A stretch of 64,000 bases of DNA from assembly GCF_001654495.1 (NCBI RefSeq), contig NZ_CP015849.1:930001-994000 (forward strand), read 5' to 3'. The number at the start of each line of letters is the position of its first letter. The first letter of the stretch is position 1. This stretch comes from Streptomyces sp. SAT1 (lineage in GTDB: Bacteria; Actinomycetota; Actinomycetes; Streptomycetales; Streptomycetaceae). The notes beneath the pieces are model-generated. The model ran no database searches. It was not told where the DNA came from and worked only from the letters and a program-made list of their open reading frames with translations. This document shows positions 32,887-40,379 of this stretch, in pieces. Made by a program: the position numbers and the translations under genes.

Positions 32887-33321
32887 CTAGATCCGCAGGA
32901 GCTGCAGTTCGGCGAGGTCGGGCGGGGCCCGGCCGTCGGCAGTGGGGGTGACCGGCCCCGCGGGGAGCGTCACCGGGGGCGCGACGGCGGAGAACGGCGC
33001 GGGCGGCGGGGCGGACGGCGCGTATCCCGTCGCCGTACCGGCGGCGGCGCAGGTGCCGTCCGCGTGCTGCATGGGCATGCCGTCCGAGTCCGGGTCGGAG
33101 AGGTGACGGCAGGAGTCCCCGGCCCGGTGCACGGGCGCGGCGGCTCCGTGGGCGGCCGGCCTCCCGGGCGCCGCCGCCGTCCCGTGGTGGCCCGGCGCGG
33201 GCGCCCCGGCGGAGGCGAAGCCGTGCATCGCGAGCACCCCGGCCAGTACGGCCAGGACCAGCAGCGTCCGGCGGGCACCGCGTACCGCCGAGCGGGCGCG
33301 GGTGCGGGTGCCGGACGTCAT
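32887..33321 (-). CDS. DUF6153-like exported/membrane protein
   Basis: A 144-residue protein with one N-terminal membrane helix or signal (RTLLVLAVLAGVLAMHGFAS), followed by a His- and Cys-containing polar region (GHHGTAAAP, DSCRHLSD, MPMQHADGTC) and the conserved C-terminus PPDLAELQLLRI. This layout matches the uncharacterised actinobacterial family DUF6153, which often accompanies DUF305 genes. The Met/His/Cys content suggests periplasmic metal binding. TACGAT (33333-33328) six bases before the ATG suggests a leaderless mRNA; an upstream start would lie in that promoter. Confidence 0.72.
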   Translation of the reverse strand: MTSGTRTRARSAVRGARRTLLVLAVLAGVLAMHGFASAGAPAPGHHGTAAAPGRPAAHGAAAPVHRAGDSCRHLSDPDSDGMPMQHADGTCAAAGTATGYAPSAPPPAPFSAVAPPVTLPAGPVTPTADGRAPPDLAELQLLRI

Positions 33322-33421
33322 GGTCACATCGTACGGAGCATCCGGCCGCGCGGAGCGCCGCCCCCGCCGCCGCCGGACGTCAGGGACGCCGGCGCCCGGC
33401 CCCGGGAACACCGCGCGCCCG

Positions 33422-34060
33422 TCACCGCGCCTCCGGCTTCCCCCGTTCCGCGCGGCGGCGCAGCAGATGCCGGACGACCAGCGCGGCGACGAGGACGGCG
33501 ACGGCCACCAGCACCCAGACCTCGTACCGCTTGATCGTGTCGTAGACGGTGTCGATGTGCGTGCCCGCGAAGTAGGCGACGGACACCCACAGGCCCACCC
33601 ACAGCGCCGCGCCGAGCGCGTTGAAGGCCAGGAAGCGCAGCCAGTGCATCCCGGTGGTGCCGGCGATGATGCCGTTGGCCTGGCGCAGTCCCTCGACGAA
33701 GCGCGCCACCGTGACGATCTTGCCGCCGTGCCGGGTGAAGAACCGTTCGGCGGTCTCGAACCGCTTGGGCGTCAGGAAGATGTACTTGCCCCACCGGTGG
33801 ACGAAGGCCCGCCCGCCGAAATGTCCGATCAGATAGCCGATGTTGTCCCCGATCACCGCGGCGGCGAACGCGATGAGGCCGACGGCCAGGACGTTCAGCT
33901 CGCCCGCCCCGGCGTACACACCGGCCGCGAGCAGGATCGTCTCGCCGGGGGCGGGCACCCCGAAGTCCTCCACGAGGACGACACCGCCCACGGCCAGATA
34001 ACCGTACTGGCTGAGCAGCGGGGCCAGATGCTCCAGCGGACCGGGCAGCGGAGGAGCCAT
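33422..34060 (-). CDS. DedA family membrane protein
   Basis: A 212-residue DedA/VTT-fold protein. Typical blocks are VVLVEDFGVPAPGETILLAAG (re-entrant helix with acidic residue and PxPGE), AVIGDNIGYLIGHFGGRAFV, and RFVEGLRQANGIIAGTTGMHW with the two arginines needed by family members. DedA proteins are thought to flip or recycle lipids such as undecaprenyl phosphate or phosphatidylethanolamine and to help maintain proton motive force. ATG 34060 is preferred; TACGGT (34073-34068) lies seven bases upstream, while a GTG three codons earlier overlaps it. Confidence 0.9.
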   Translation of the reverse strand: MAPPLPGPLEHLAPLLSQYGYLAVGGVVLVEDFGVPAPGETILLAAGVYAGAGELNVLAVGLIAFAAAVIGDNIGYLIGHFGGRAFVHRWGKYIFLTPKRFETAERFFTRHGGKIVTVARFVEGLRQANGIIAGTTGMHWLRFLAFNALGAALWVGLWVSVAYFAGTHIDTVYDTIKRYEVWVLVAVAVLVAALVVRHLLRRRAERGKPEAR

Positions 34061-34151
34061 ACCGCCCACCGTACGTCGCCCGGCGCACGGAGCCCGGCAG
34101 ACACCGCGTCCGGCCCGTACGCCGATCCGTGCGTCCGCGAAGGGCGCCCGA

Positions 34152-34172
34152 CTGACCGTGTGTCAGTAAAGT
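34152..34172 (+). promoter_or_regulatory. Candidate promoter with inverted repeat upstream of plsC-like gene
   Basis: CTGAC-CGTGT-GTCAG (34152-34166) is a perfect inverted repeat abutting TAAAGT (34167-34172), a good -10 hexamer about 82 bp before the acyltransferase start. A protein bound there would block the promoter. Confidence 0.45.
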
Positions 34173-34253
34173 CGAGAGGCCGGGACGACTCCGGCCGGAC
34201 GCGGTCCGGGGCGCCCGCGGCCGCGCGTGGGACCTGCGAGTGAGGGGCGAGCC

Positions 34254-35003
34254 GTGTTCTACCAGCTGCTCAAGTACGTCCTGCTGGGTCCGCTGCTGAG
34301 ACTGGCCTTCCGGCCGCGCATCGAGGGTCTCGAGCATGTGCCGGAGACCGGCGCGGCCATCGTCGCGGGCAACCATCTCTCGTTCTCGGACCACTTCCTG
34401 ATGCCCGCGATCCTCAAGCGGCGCATCACCTTCCTGGCCAAGGCCGAATACTTCACCGGCCCCGGGCTGAAGGGCCGGCTGACCGCCGCCTTCTTCCGCA
34501 GCGCCGGGCAGATCCCGGTCGACCGGTCGGGCAAGGAGGCGGGCCGGGCCGCCGTCCGCGAGGGCCTCGGGGTGCTCGGCAGGGGCGAGCTCCTCGGCAT
34601 CTACCCGGAGGGCACCCGCTCCCACGACGGCCGCCTCTACAAGGGCAAGGTGGGCGTCGCGGTGATGGCGCTCAAGGCGGGCGTGCCGGTGATCCCCTGC
34701 GCGATGATCGGCACCTTCGAGGCCCAGCCCCCGGGCCGGGTGATCCCCCGGCCACGCCCCGTCGTGATCCGCTTCGGCCGTCCCCTGGACTTCTCCCGCT
34801 ACGCCGGGATGGAGGAGGAGAAGGCGGTCCTGCGGGCCGTCACCGACGAGATCATGTACGCCATCCTGTCGCTGTCCGGGCAGGAGTACGTCGACCAGTA
34901 CGCGGCCGTGGCCAAGGCCGGGCAGTCCGCGGCACCGGCGTCCGCGCGGGACGGGTCACGGGCCCGCGGGGAGCACGGGTTCCCCCGCTCCCCGCTCACC
35001 TGA
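34254..35003 (+). CDS. 1-acyl-sn-glycerol-3-phosphate acyltransferase (PlsC family)
   Basis: A 249-residue membrane-associated acyltransferase transferring an acyl group to lysophosphatidic acid or a related acceptor. The four PlsC motifs are seen: NHLSFSDHFLMPAIL (catalytic HX4D), FFRSAGQIPVDR, YPEGTRSHDGRLYKGKVG and VPVIPCAMIG. The N-terminus LLKYVLLGPLLRLAF is a single hydrophobic anchor. GTG 34254 has GAGGGGCGA upstream, whereas a GTG nine codons earlier lacks a ribosome site. Streptomyces have several paralogues, so the exact lipid acceptor is uncertain. A strong terminator follows. Confidence 0.9.
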   Translation: MFYQLLKYVLLGPLLRLAFRPRIEGLEHVPETGAAIVAGNHLSFSDHFLMPAILKRRITFLAKAEYFTGPGLKGRLTAAFFRSAGQIPVDRSGKEAGRAAVREGLGVLGRGELLGIYPEGTRSHDGRLYKGKVGVAVMALKAGVPVIPCAMIGTFEAQPPGRVIPRPRPVVIRFGRPLDFSRYAGMEEEKAVLRAVTDEIMYAILSLSGQEYVDQYAAVAKAGQSAAPASARDGSRARGEHGFPRSPLT

Positions 35004-35042
35004 GAGCGCGGCGGGGTCCCGTCCGGGGCCGGGCGCGGCGAA

Positions 35043-35069
35043 GGGGCGGCCGGGGATCCCGGCCGCCCC
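35043..35069. terminator. Bidirectional hairpin between plsC-like and peptidase genes
   Basis: GGGGCGGCCGGG (35043-35054) and CCCGGCCGCCCC (35058-35069) form a perfect 12-bp stem with a 3-nt loop, lying between convergent genes. Confidence 0.85.
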
Positions 35070-35089
35070 TCACCGCGTACGGCCGGGTG

Positions 35090-36688
35090 CTACGGCTTCG
35101 GCGTGGCGTGCGGACCGCAGGTCACGTCCGCCCGGTCCACCTTGCCGGTGAGCAGGTAGGTGTCCACCCGCTCGTTGATGCACGGGTTGACCAGACCGGT
35201 GACACCGTGGGAGCCCGCGCCCTTCTCGGTGATCAGGCGGGAGCCCTTGAAGCGCTGGTGCAGGTCGACGGCGCCGGGGTACGGCGTGGCGGCGTCCCGC
35301 GTGGACTGGACGATCAGGACCGGCGGCAGCCCCTTGCCGGTCTTGACGTTCACCGGGGTCTGCTGCTTGACCGGCCAGGTGGCGCACGGCAGGTTCATCC
35401 ATGCGTTGGACCAGGTCAGGAACGGGTACTGGGCGTTGAGCCGGGTGTTGTCCCGGTCCCACTTGCGCCAGCTGGTCGGCCACTTGGCGTCGGCGCACTC
35501 GACGGCCGTGTAGACGGCGTTGCCGTTCTCCGTGGAGATGTTGCCCGCGATGTCGGACATGTCGGGAGCGGCGGCGTCGATCAGCGGCTGGGGGTCACCG
35601 GCGAAGTACTTGCTGAACGCCGTCGCCACCGGCACCCAGGAGGAGTCGTAATACGGCGCGGTCTGGAAGAAGCCGAGCAGCTCGGACGGGCCGACGACGC
35701 CGCCGAGGGGGTGCTTCTTGGCCGTGGCGCGCAGCTGGAGCCACTTGTCCTGGACGGCGGCCCGGGTGGTGCCGAGGTGGAAGCTGGCGTCGTTCTTCGC
35801 GACCCAGTCCTGCCAGTCCTTCCAGCGGCCCTCGAAGGCGATGTCCTGGTTGAGGTTGGCCTCGTACCAGATGTTGTCGCGCGACGGGTCGACGACGCTG
35901 TCGACGACGATCCGGCGGACATGGCCCGGGAACAGCGTGCCGTAGACGGCGCCGAGGTAGGTGCCGTAGGAGACGCCCAGGTAGTTGATCTTCTTCTCGC
36001 CGAGCGCGGCGCGGATGACGTCGAGGTCGCGCGCGGTGTTCGGCGTGGTCATCTGCTGGAGCATGGCGCGGCCGGTGCGCTCCAGGCAGCCCTCGGCGTA
36101 CTCGCGGGCCAGCTTGCGCTGGGCGCGCTTGTCGGCCTCGGAGCCGGGCACCGGGTCGGCCTTGGGGGCCTTGACGTACTCCTGCGGGTAGGCGCAGGAG
36201 ATCGGCGTGGAGTGGCCGACGCCGCGCGGGTCGAAGCCGACGAAGTCGTACGCCTTCGCCACGTTCGCCCAGACGGGGTTCTTGGCGGTGACCCGGGTCG
36301 GGAAGCGCAGGCCGGAGCCGCCCGGTCCGCCGGGGTTGTAGATGAGGGCGCCCTGGCGGTCCTGCTTGGTGCCGGTGTTGCCGATGCGGTCGACGGCGAG
36401 CTTGATCTGCTTGCCGTACGGGTGGGCGTAGTCGAGCGGCACCGAGACGTACCCGCACTGGATGGGCTTGGCCAGCCCCCAGTCGGCGGGGCAGTCCTGC
36501 CACTGGATGCCGGCGTGGGCGGCACGGGCGGCGGCGATCGCCGCGCCGACGGCCTCGCGGTCCTGGCCGTGGCGGCTGTCCGCGCTGGCCGCGGGTGCCG
36601 CCACGGCGCCGGCTATCAGCGTCGCCGTGACGAGCGCGCCGGCCGAACCGAGCGCCACCGCCCGGTTCTTCGGTCTCATAACCCTCAA
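35090..36688 (-). CDS. Secreted alpha/beta-hydrolase, tripeptidyl aminopeptidase-like (S33 family)
   Basis: A 532-residue secreted hydrolase. The signal peptide (AVALGSAGALVTATLIAGAV, cleavage near APAASA) is followed by the S33-type alpha/beta hydrolase: oxyanion segment NPGGPGGSG, nucleophile Ser in LGVSYGTYLGAVYG, and a C-terminal QSTRDAATPYPGA (Asp) and GAGSHGVTG (His) triad. A large helical cap lies between. Streptomyces SlpD/SlpE-type proteins of this family cut tripeptides or amino-terminal residues from peptides outside the cell. A TTG at 36688 has GGGGAGG six bases upstream and seems the better start; the ATG at 36679 is an alternative that leaves the signal peptide intact. Confidence 0.9.
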   Translation of the reverse strand: MRVMRPKNRAVALGSAGALVTATLIAGAVAAPAASADSRHGQDREAVGAAIAAARAAHAGIQWQDCPADWGLAKPIQCGYVSVPLDYAHPYGKQIKLAVDRIGNTGTKQDRQGALIYNPGGPGGSGLRFPTRVTAKNPVWANVAKAYDFVGFDPRGVGHSTPISCAYPQEYVKAPKADPVPGSEADKRAQRKLAREYAEGCLERTGRAMLQQMTTPNTARDLDVIRAALGEKKINYLGVSYGTYLGAVYGTLFPGHVRRIVVDSVVDPSRDNIWYEANLNQDIAFEGRWKDWQDWVAKNDASFHLGTTRAAVQDKWLQLRATAKKHPLGGVVGPSELLGFFQTAPYYDSSWVPVATAFSKYFAGDPQPLIDAAAPDMSDIAGNISTENGNAVYTAVECADAKWPTSWRKWDRDNTRLNAQYPFLTWSNAWMNLPCATWPVKQQTPVNVKTGKGLPPVLIVQSTRDAATPYPGAVDLHQRFKGSRLITEKGAGSHGVTGLVNPCINERVDTYLLTGKVDRADVTCGPHATPKP

Positions 36689-36860
36689 GTGGGACCTCCC
36701 CGTACATCGTTGCGAATCGAGTACGGGGGATCTTTCCGGCTGTGAGGCGCCTGAGGACAGGGGTCGTTGACCTTCTTTGCCAATCCGATAACCGGCGTCG
36801 GATGTTCCGCTCAGCGGAGACGCGCCGGAGCGCCCGCGCCGGGAGGGCGGAAAGGCCGCC

Positions 36861-37220
36861 TCAGGAGTCGCAGCGGTCCGGGGCGCGGCGCGCGGCGTGC
36901 CGGCCCAGCGCCCGCCGCAGCTCCTCCAGCTCGGTGTCGGACAGGGCGCCGCCCTGCGCGAACTTCAGGATGTGCTCGGCGACCGTGCGCACCTTCGTGT
37001 TCGTCCGCTGGGAGACCTCGCGCAGCACCCGCCAGGCGCTGTCCGGGGGGATGCGGCCCACGGCCACCAGGGCGCCGATGGCCTGGTCGATGACGGCGTG
37101 CGAGGTCAGGCCGCGCTGCAGCTGGGCGATCTCCTCGTGCAGCCGCTCGTGCTCCGCCACCAGGTCGGTGACGGACAGCGGCTGGAGCGGATGCCACCTG
37201 GACATCGCGAAGAACACCAT
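36861..37220 (-). CDS. ANTAR-domain RNA-binding protein
   Basis: A 119-residue protein. Residues 20-85 form the ANTAR domain: a coiled helix (VAEHERLHEEIAQLQRGLTS) followed by AIDQAIGALVA-like HAVIDQAIGALVAVGR and the helix bundle SAWRVLREVSQRTNTKVRTV. ANTAR proteins bind paired hexanucleotide RNA hairpins and prevent termination; here there is no receiver or GAF domain attached, so it is a minimal form. ATG 37220 is preceded by AGGGG; a later ATG (37205) is possible. Four 10-bp repeats lie about 170 bp upstream. Confidence 0.83.
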   Translation of the reverse strand: MVFFAMSRWHPLQPLSVTDLVAEHERLHEEIAQLQRGLTSHAVIDQAIGALVAVGRIPPDSAWRVLREVSQRTNTKVRTVAEHILKFAQGGALSDTELEELRRALGRHAARRAPDRCDS

Positions 37221-37387
37221 GGAGATCCCCTGGGTCGTCGAACGGCCGGAGTCCTCCTCCAGCTTGCTCCATGCGGGTCGCGCGCACGACCGGAGCCGGG
37301 CGGCGACGGACCTCCGTGGCGGGCGGCCGGGCCGACGGCGACGGGCGGGCGGCGCCGTCGACGCCGCGCCCGCGCGGGATCGGGTCG

Positions 37388-37427
37388 GATCGAAGCGGAC
37401 CGAAACTGACCGAAACGGACCGAACGG
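37388..37427. repeat. Four 10-bp direct repeats (GACCGAAACG type)
   Basis: GATCGAAGCG, GACCGAAACT, GACCGAAACG and GACCGAACGG follow one another without gaps, giving a helical-turn periodicity. The array is in the spacer upstream of the ANTAR gene. Further along, CCACTCG-AACGGA-CGAGTGG (37574-37593) is an inverted repeat. Confidence 0.75.
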
Positions 37428-37734
37428 GGTACCGCCTTTCGGCGTAGGCGCACCACTTTTTTCCAGGGCCGTTCGGGTTGCGGCGCGTGTCCGCCCGGAT
37501 GGCGGAACGATTTCTTCCGCTCCTGGTCCGGGGCTCGGCCGGGCGGGAGGAAGCGGTTCGAACGGAACGGCATCCACTCGAACGGACGAGTGGTGAGTAA
37601 CAACACAAAGCACAGGTTCCGTTGGGATTTTCGGACAGCCGTAGGTGAAGATCCCTGTCTGACGACAAGCCCCCGCCGCAGCGGCGGGGCGGTCCGGGCG
37701 GACGCCGAGTCCTGCCACCGCCCGGATGCCCGGT

Positions 37735-37907
37735 CGACGGAAGTGGATCGGCAGGAGTGGAGGACCCGAGCAAGACGGGTCGCCGGAACGGTCGCGCCAC
37801 GGCCGGGCCGAGCAGCCCTTGGGGTGAAGCCGCCAGCAGGCGGCCGGGCAACTTCGCCAGCCCGAATCCGACAGGTCATCCTTCACAGGCGGCTGACGAA
37901 GGGTTGC
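37735..37907 (+). ncRNA. c-di-AMP riboswitch (ydaO-yuaA type)
   Basis: The leader of the NlpC/P60 gene holds the conserved second half of the ydaO aptamer: CTTGGGGTGAAGCCGC (37818 onward), the GGCGGCCGGGCAACTTCGCC segment, and CCCGAATCCGACAGGTCA (37861 onward), preceded by a 5' half with GGATCGGCAGGAGTGGAGGA. The element is known upstream of Streptomyces cell-wall hydrolase genes (rpfA, NlpC/P60), where c-di-AMP turns expression off. GCAGCCCTT (37812-37820) can pair with AAGGGTTGC (37899-37907), which contains the likely ribosome site AAGGG, giving a possible translational switch. The 5' boundary is approximate. Confidence 0.85.
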
Positions 37908-37909
37908 GC

Positions 37910-38383
37910 ATGACTGCGCTCAATCGTGTCCCGTCGCTCATGGTCCGGGCCGGAACCGCCTCGGCCCTGACGCTCGCCGCCGTCGGCGGCTCGATCGTGG
38001 TGCCCGGTGTCGCCTCCGACGCCTCGGCCGCGACCATGGCGACGAAGGCCCTGAACATCGCGGCGTCCAAGAAGGGCGCCCCCTACCAGTGGGGAGCGAC
38101 GGGGCCGAGGAGGTTCGACTGCTCCGGGCTCACGCTGTACTCCTTCAAGAAGGCCGGCAAGAGCCTGCCGCGTACGGCCGCACAGCAGTACAACAAGTCG
38201 CACCACATCTCCTCGAAGAGCCGTCGCGCCGGTGACCTGGTGTTCTTCCACTCCGGTTCGTACGTCTACCACGTCGGGATCTACGCCGGCTCGGGCAAGA
38301 TCTGGCACGCCCCCAAGACCGGGGACGTGGTGAAGCTGGAGAAGATCTGGACCAGGAACGTCTGGTACGGCCGTATCGGCTGA
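37910..38383 (+). CDS. Secreted NlpC/P60 cell-wall endopeptidase
   Basis: A 157-residue exported peptidoglycan hydrolase. A signal peptide (LMVRAGTASALTLAAVGGSI to ASDASA) precedes an NlpC/P60 papain-like domain: catalytic Cys in RRFDCSGLTLYSF, His in VYHVGIYAGSGK and third polar residue His in KIWHAPKTGD. It cleaves the D-Glu/meso-DAP (or LL-DAP) type bond in stem peptides. It lacks an extra cell-wall-binding domain. Expression is probably controlled by the c-di-AMP riboswitch in its leader, linking wall remodelling to osmotic/second-messenger state. ATG 37910 has AAGGG seven bases upstream. Confidence 0.93.
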   Translation: MTALNRVPSLMVRAGTASALTLAAVGGSIVVPGVASDASAATMATKALNIAASKKGAPYQWGATGPRRFDCSGLTLYSFKKAGKSLPRTAAQQYNKSHHISSKSRRAGDLVFFHSGSYVYHVGIYAGSGKIWHAPKTGDVVKLEKIWTRNVWYGRIG

Positions 38384-38422
38384 CCCGCCCGGGTCGCGGG
38401 GCGACGGGACGGCGGGACGGCC

Positions 38423-38486
38423 GACCGGCGGACCGGCGGACCGGCGGACCGGCGGACCGGCGGACCAGCGGACCAGCGGACCGGCG
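38423..38486. repeat. 8-bp tandem repeat, eight copies
   Basis: GACCGGCG repeated eight times without gaps (copies six and seven read GACCAGCG), between the convergent NlpC/P60 and ATPase genes. Confidence 0.95.
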
Positions 38487-38514
38487 ACGGTCCGCCGGCT
38501 ACGGGCCTCGTCGG

Positions 38515-38967
38515 CTACGGCTCGTCCCGGCCCGTGGCCGGCGCGGCGCGGACCGGCCACGGCAGTTCCACGCTGACCGTCTTGCCGCCTTCCCGGGTGG
38601 GCCGCACGCGCACCCTGCCGCCGTACTCCGCGCTGAGCCACCGGACGATCACCATGCCCCGGCCGTTGTCCTGCTGGACGGCGGCCGGCAGCCGTCTGGG
38701 GAAGCGCGGGTGGCTGTCGGTGACGCCGATGCGCACCTGCTCGTCGTGGTCGAGGGCGAGGTGCACGGTGAAGGTGGGCGACCGGCCGAGGGTGTGTTCC
38801 ACGGCGTTGGTGGCGAGTTCGGAGACGATGAGCCGTACGGTGTCGGCGGCGTCCGCGTCCGACGGCAGGCCCCACTCCGTCAGCGTGCCGACCGCGTAGG
38901 CGCGGGCGGCCGCGACCGAGGCGGGATCGCTCGGCAGAGTGACGGATGCTTCCAGATGGTCTGCCAT
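38515..38967 (-). CDS. HATPase_c-type ATP-binding (anti-sigma-like) protein
   Basis: A 150-residue GHKL-fold protein related to SpoIIAB/RsbW anti-sigma factors. The N box is RLIVSELATNAVEHTLG, the G1/G2 region is IGVTDSHPRFP and DNGRGMVIVRWLS, and the C-terminal strand is GGKTVSVELPW. Streptomyces encode dozens of such proteins next to DUF5753-HTH/DUF397 genes, exactly as here (divergent, 218 bp apart). Their role is generally regulatory; kinase activity or sigma-factor binding is not proven for this one. Confidence 0.88.
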   Translation of the reverse strand: MADHLEASVTLPSDPASVAAARAYAVGTLTEWGLPSDADAADTVRLIVSELATNAVEHTLGRSPTFTVHLALDHDEQVRIGVTDSHPRFPRRLPAAVQQDNGRGMVIVRWLSAEYGGRVRVRPTREGGKTVSVELPWPVRAAPATGRDEP

Positions 38968-39185
38968 GACGACGTCGTCCCTTTCCCACGGGGCCGCGGT
39001 CCGACAGGAGCGGATGGTTTCGAGTACGGTCCCGGACTGGTGCTTCGCCGTCAGGTTGCCACCACCGGACCGGTCACGGGTGGCGATCCACCAAGATATG
39101 CATATATCTGTCGCTCGAAGCGGTGAACTCTGCGACGGGCGACCGTATGCGCCGTCGGTCCCGGGAGAAGTCAGGAGCGCGTCCC

Positions 39186-40046
39186 ATGCAGCACGGTCCC
39201 GCGGTGCGCCGCCGCAAGCTCGGTGCGGAACTGCGCGCGCTGCGCACCGGCGTGGGGCTCACCAGCGGCGAGGCGGCCCGGCTCGTGGGCTGGCACCAGT
39301 CGAAGGTGAGCCGGATCGAGACCGGCGCCAGCGGGGTGAAACCGGCCGATGTCCGCACGCTGCTCGACGCGTACGCGGTCCAGGACGCCCAGCTGCGCGA
39401 GCTGCTCCTGATGCTGTCGGGCGCCGACGACGGCCAGGACCGGCCGCACTGGTGGCACGCCTACCGCGGGGTACTGCCGCCGACGTACCGCGACTTCATC
39501 AGCCTGGAGTCCCAGGCCAGCGCGATGCGCACCCTGGAGACCTCGGTCGTCCCCGGGCTGCTCCAGACCCCCGCGTACGCCCGCGCGGTGACCCGGGCCG
39601 CGGTGGACGGACTCGACGACGAGCGGCTGGACGCGCTGGTGGAGGTGCGGCTGGCCCGGCAGGGCGTGCTGCGGGCGGTGCCGCCGCCGACGCTGAAGGT
39701 GGTGCTGGACGAGGCGGTTCTGCGCCGGGAGGTCGGCGGCCCGGAGGTCATGGCGCACCAGCTGGAGCGGCTGGCCGAGGCGGCGCGGCTGCCCCAGGTG
39801 TCCTTGCAGGTCCTGCCGTTCGCGGCCGGCGCGCACATCGGCATCACCGGCCCTTTCGTTATCTTCTCTTTTTCGAACACTTCTGATCTGGATGTGGTCG
39901 TTCTCGACAACTTGACGAGTAGCCTCCACCTCGAACGGAAAGAAGACCTCGAGGCCTACTCCGAGGCCTTCGACACGCTTCGGTCCCACGCGCTTTCGAC
40001 CGAGGACTCGTTGGACTTCATCGCCGGGATACACCAGGACAGGTGA
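39186..40046 (+). CDS. XRE-family HTH protein with DUF5753 domain
   Basis: A 286-residue regulator. The N-terminal XRE HTH (about 10-65) reads RRRKLGAELRALRTGVGLTS then AARLVGWHQSKVSRIETGAS; the DUF5753 domain (about 100-280) has SLESQASAMRTLETSVVPGL and LLQTPAYARA. These proteins pair with small DUF397 proteins and resemble toxin-antitoxin pairs; WhiJ/BldB-linked members affect development. ATG 39186 follows CAGGAG; two ATGs upstream lack ribosome sites. Bases 39850-39925, coding for FVIFSFSNTSDLDVVVL, are clearly poorer in G+C and use rare T-ending codons unlike the rest of the gene. Confidence 0.9.
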   Translation: MQHGPAVRRRKLGAELRALRTGVGLTSGEAARLVGWHQSKVSRIETGASGVKPADVRTLLDAYAVQDAQLRELLLMLSGADDGQDRPHWWHAYRGVLPPTYRDFISLESQASAMRTLETSVVPGLLQTPAYARAVTRAAVDGLDDERLDALVEVRLARQGVLRAVPPPTLKVVLDEAVLRREVGGPEVMAHQLERLAEAARLPQVSLQVLPFAAGAHIGITGPFVIFSFSNTSDLDVVVLDNLTSSLHLERKEDLEAYSEAFDTLRSHALSTEDSLDFIAGIHQDR

Positions 40047-40074
40047 CGGCGGGCGACCGCATCAAGGAGGCACC

Positions 40075-40305
40075 ATGTCTGCTCCGCCTCGGAACTTATC
40101 TTCCACGACCGATCTGCACGGGGTGCGCTGGCTGCGCAGCAGCTACAGCACGGGGGCGAACAACTGCGTCGAGACGGCCCGTCCGGCCGCGCAGCCCTAC
40201 GCCGGACTCCTCGCCGTGCGCGACTCCAAGGCTCCGACCGGGCCCGCGCTGCTCTTCTCCCGCGCGAGCTGGGCGCGGTTCACGGCAGCGGCACACCGGA
40301 TCTGA
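40075..40305 (+). CDS. DUF397 protein
   Basis: A 76-residue DUF397 protein: GVRWLRSSYSTGANNCVETA and VRDSKAPTGPALLFSRASW are the two family blocks. It starts 28 bp after the DUF5753 regulator with a perfect AAGGAGG and is surely co-transcribed with it. Overexpression of such small partners is toxic or alters development in some Streptomyces, and the HTH partner counters this. Confidence 0.92.
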   Translation: MSAPPRNLSSTTDLHGVRWLRSSYSTGANNCVETARPAAQPYAGLLAVRDSKAPTGPALLFSRASWARFTAAAHRI

Positions 40306-40311
40306 GCACCG

Positions 40312-40338
40312 CCGGGGCGTCCTCCGGGCCCGCCCCGG
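40312..40338. terminator. Hairpin between DUF397 and bioF
   Basis: CCGGGGCG (40312-40319) and CGCCCCGG (40331-40338), 11-nt loop, between convergent genes. Confidence 0.65.
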
Positions 40339-40379
40339 ATCCTCCCGCCCACGGGCGACTCACGGCCGTGTCCGCCGAC

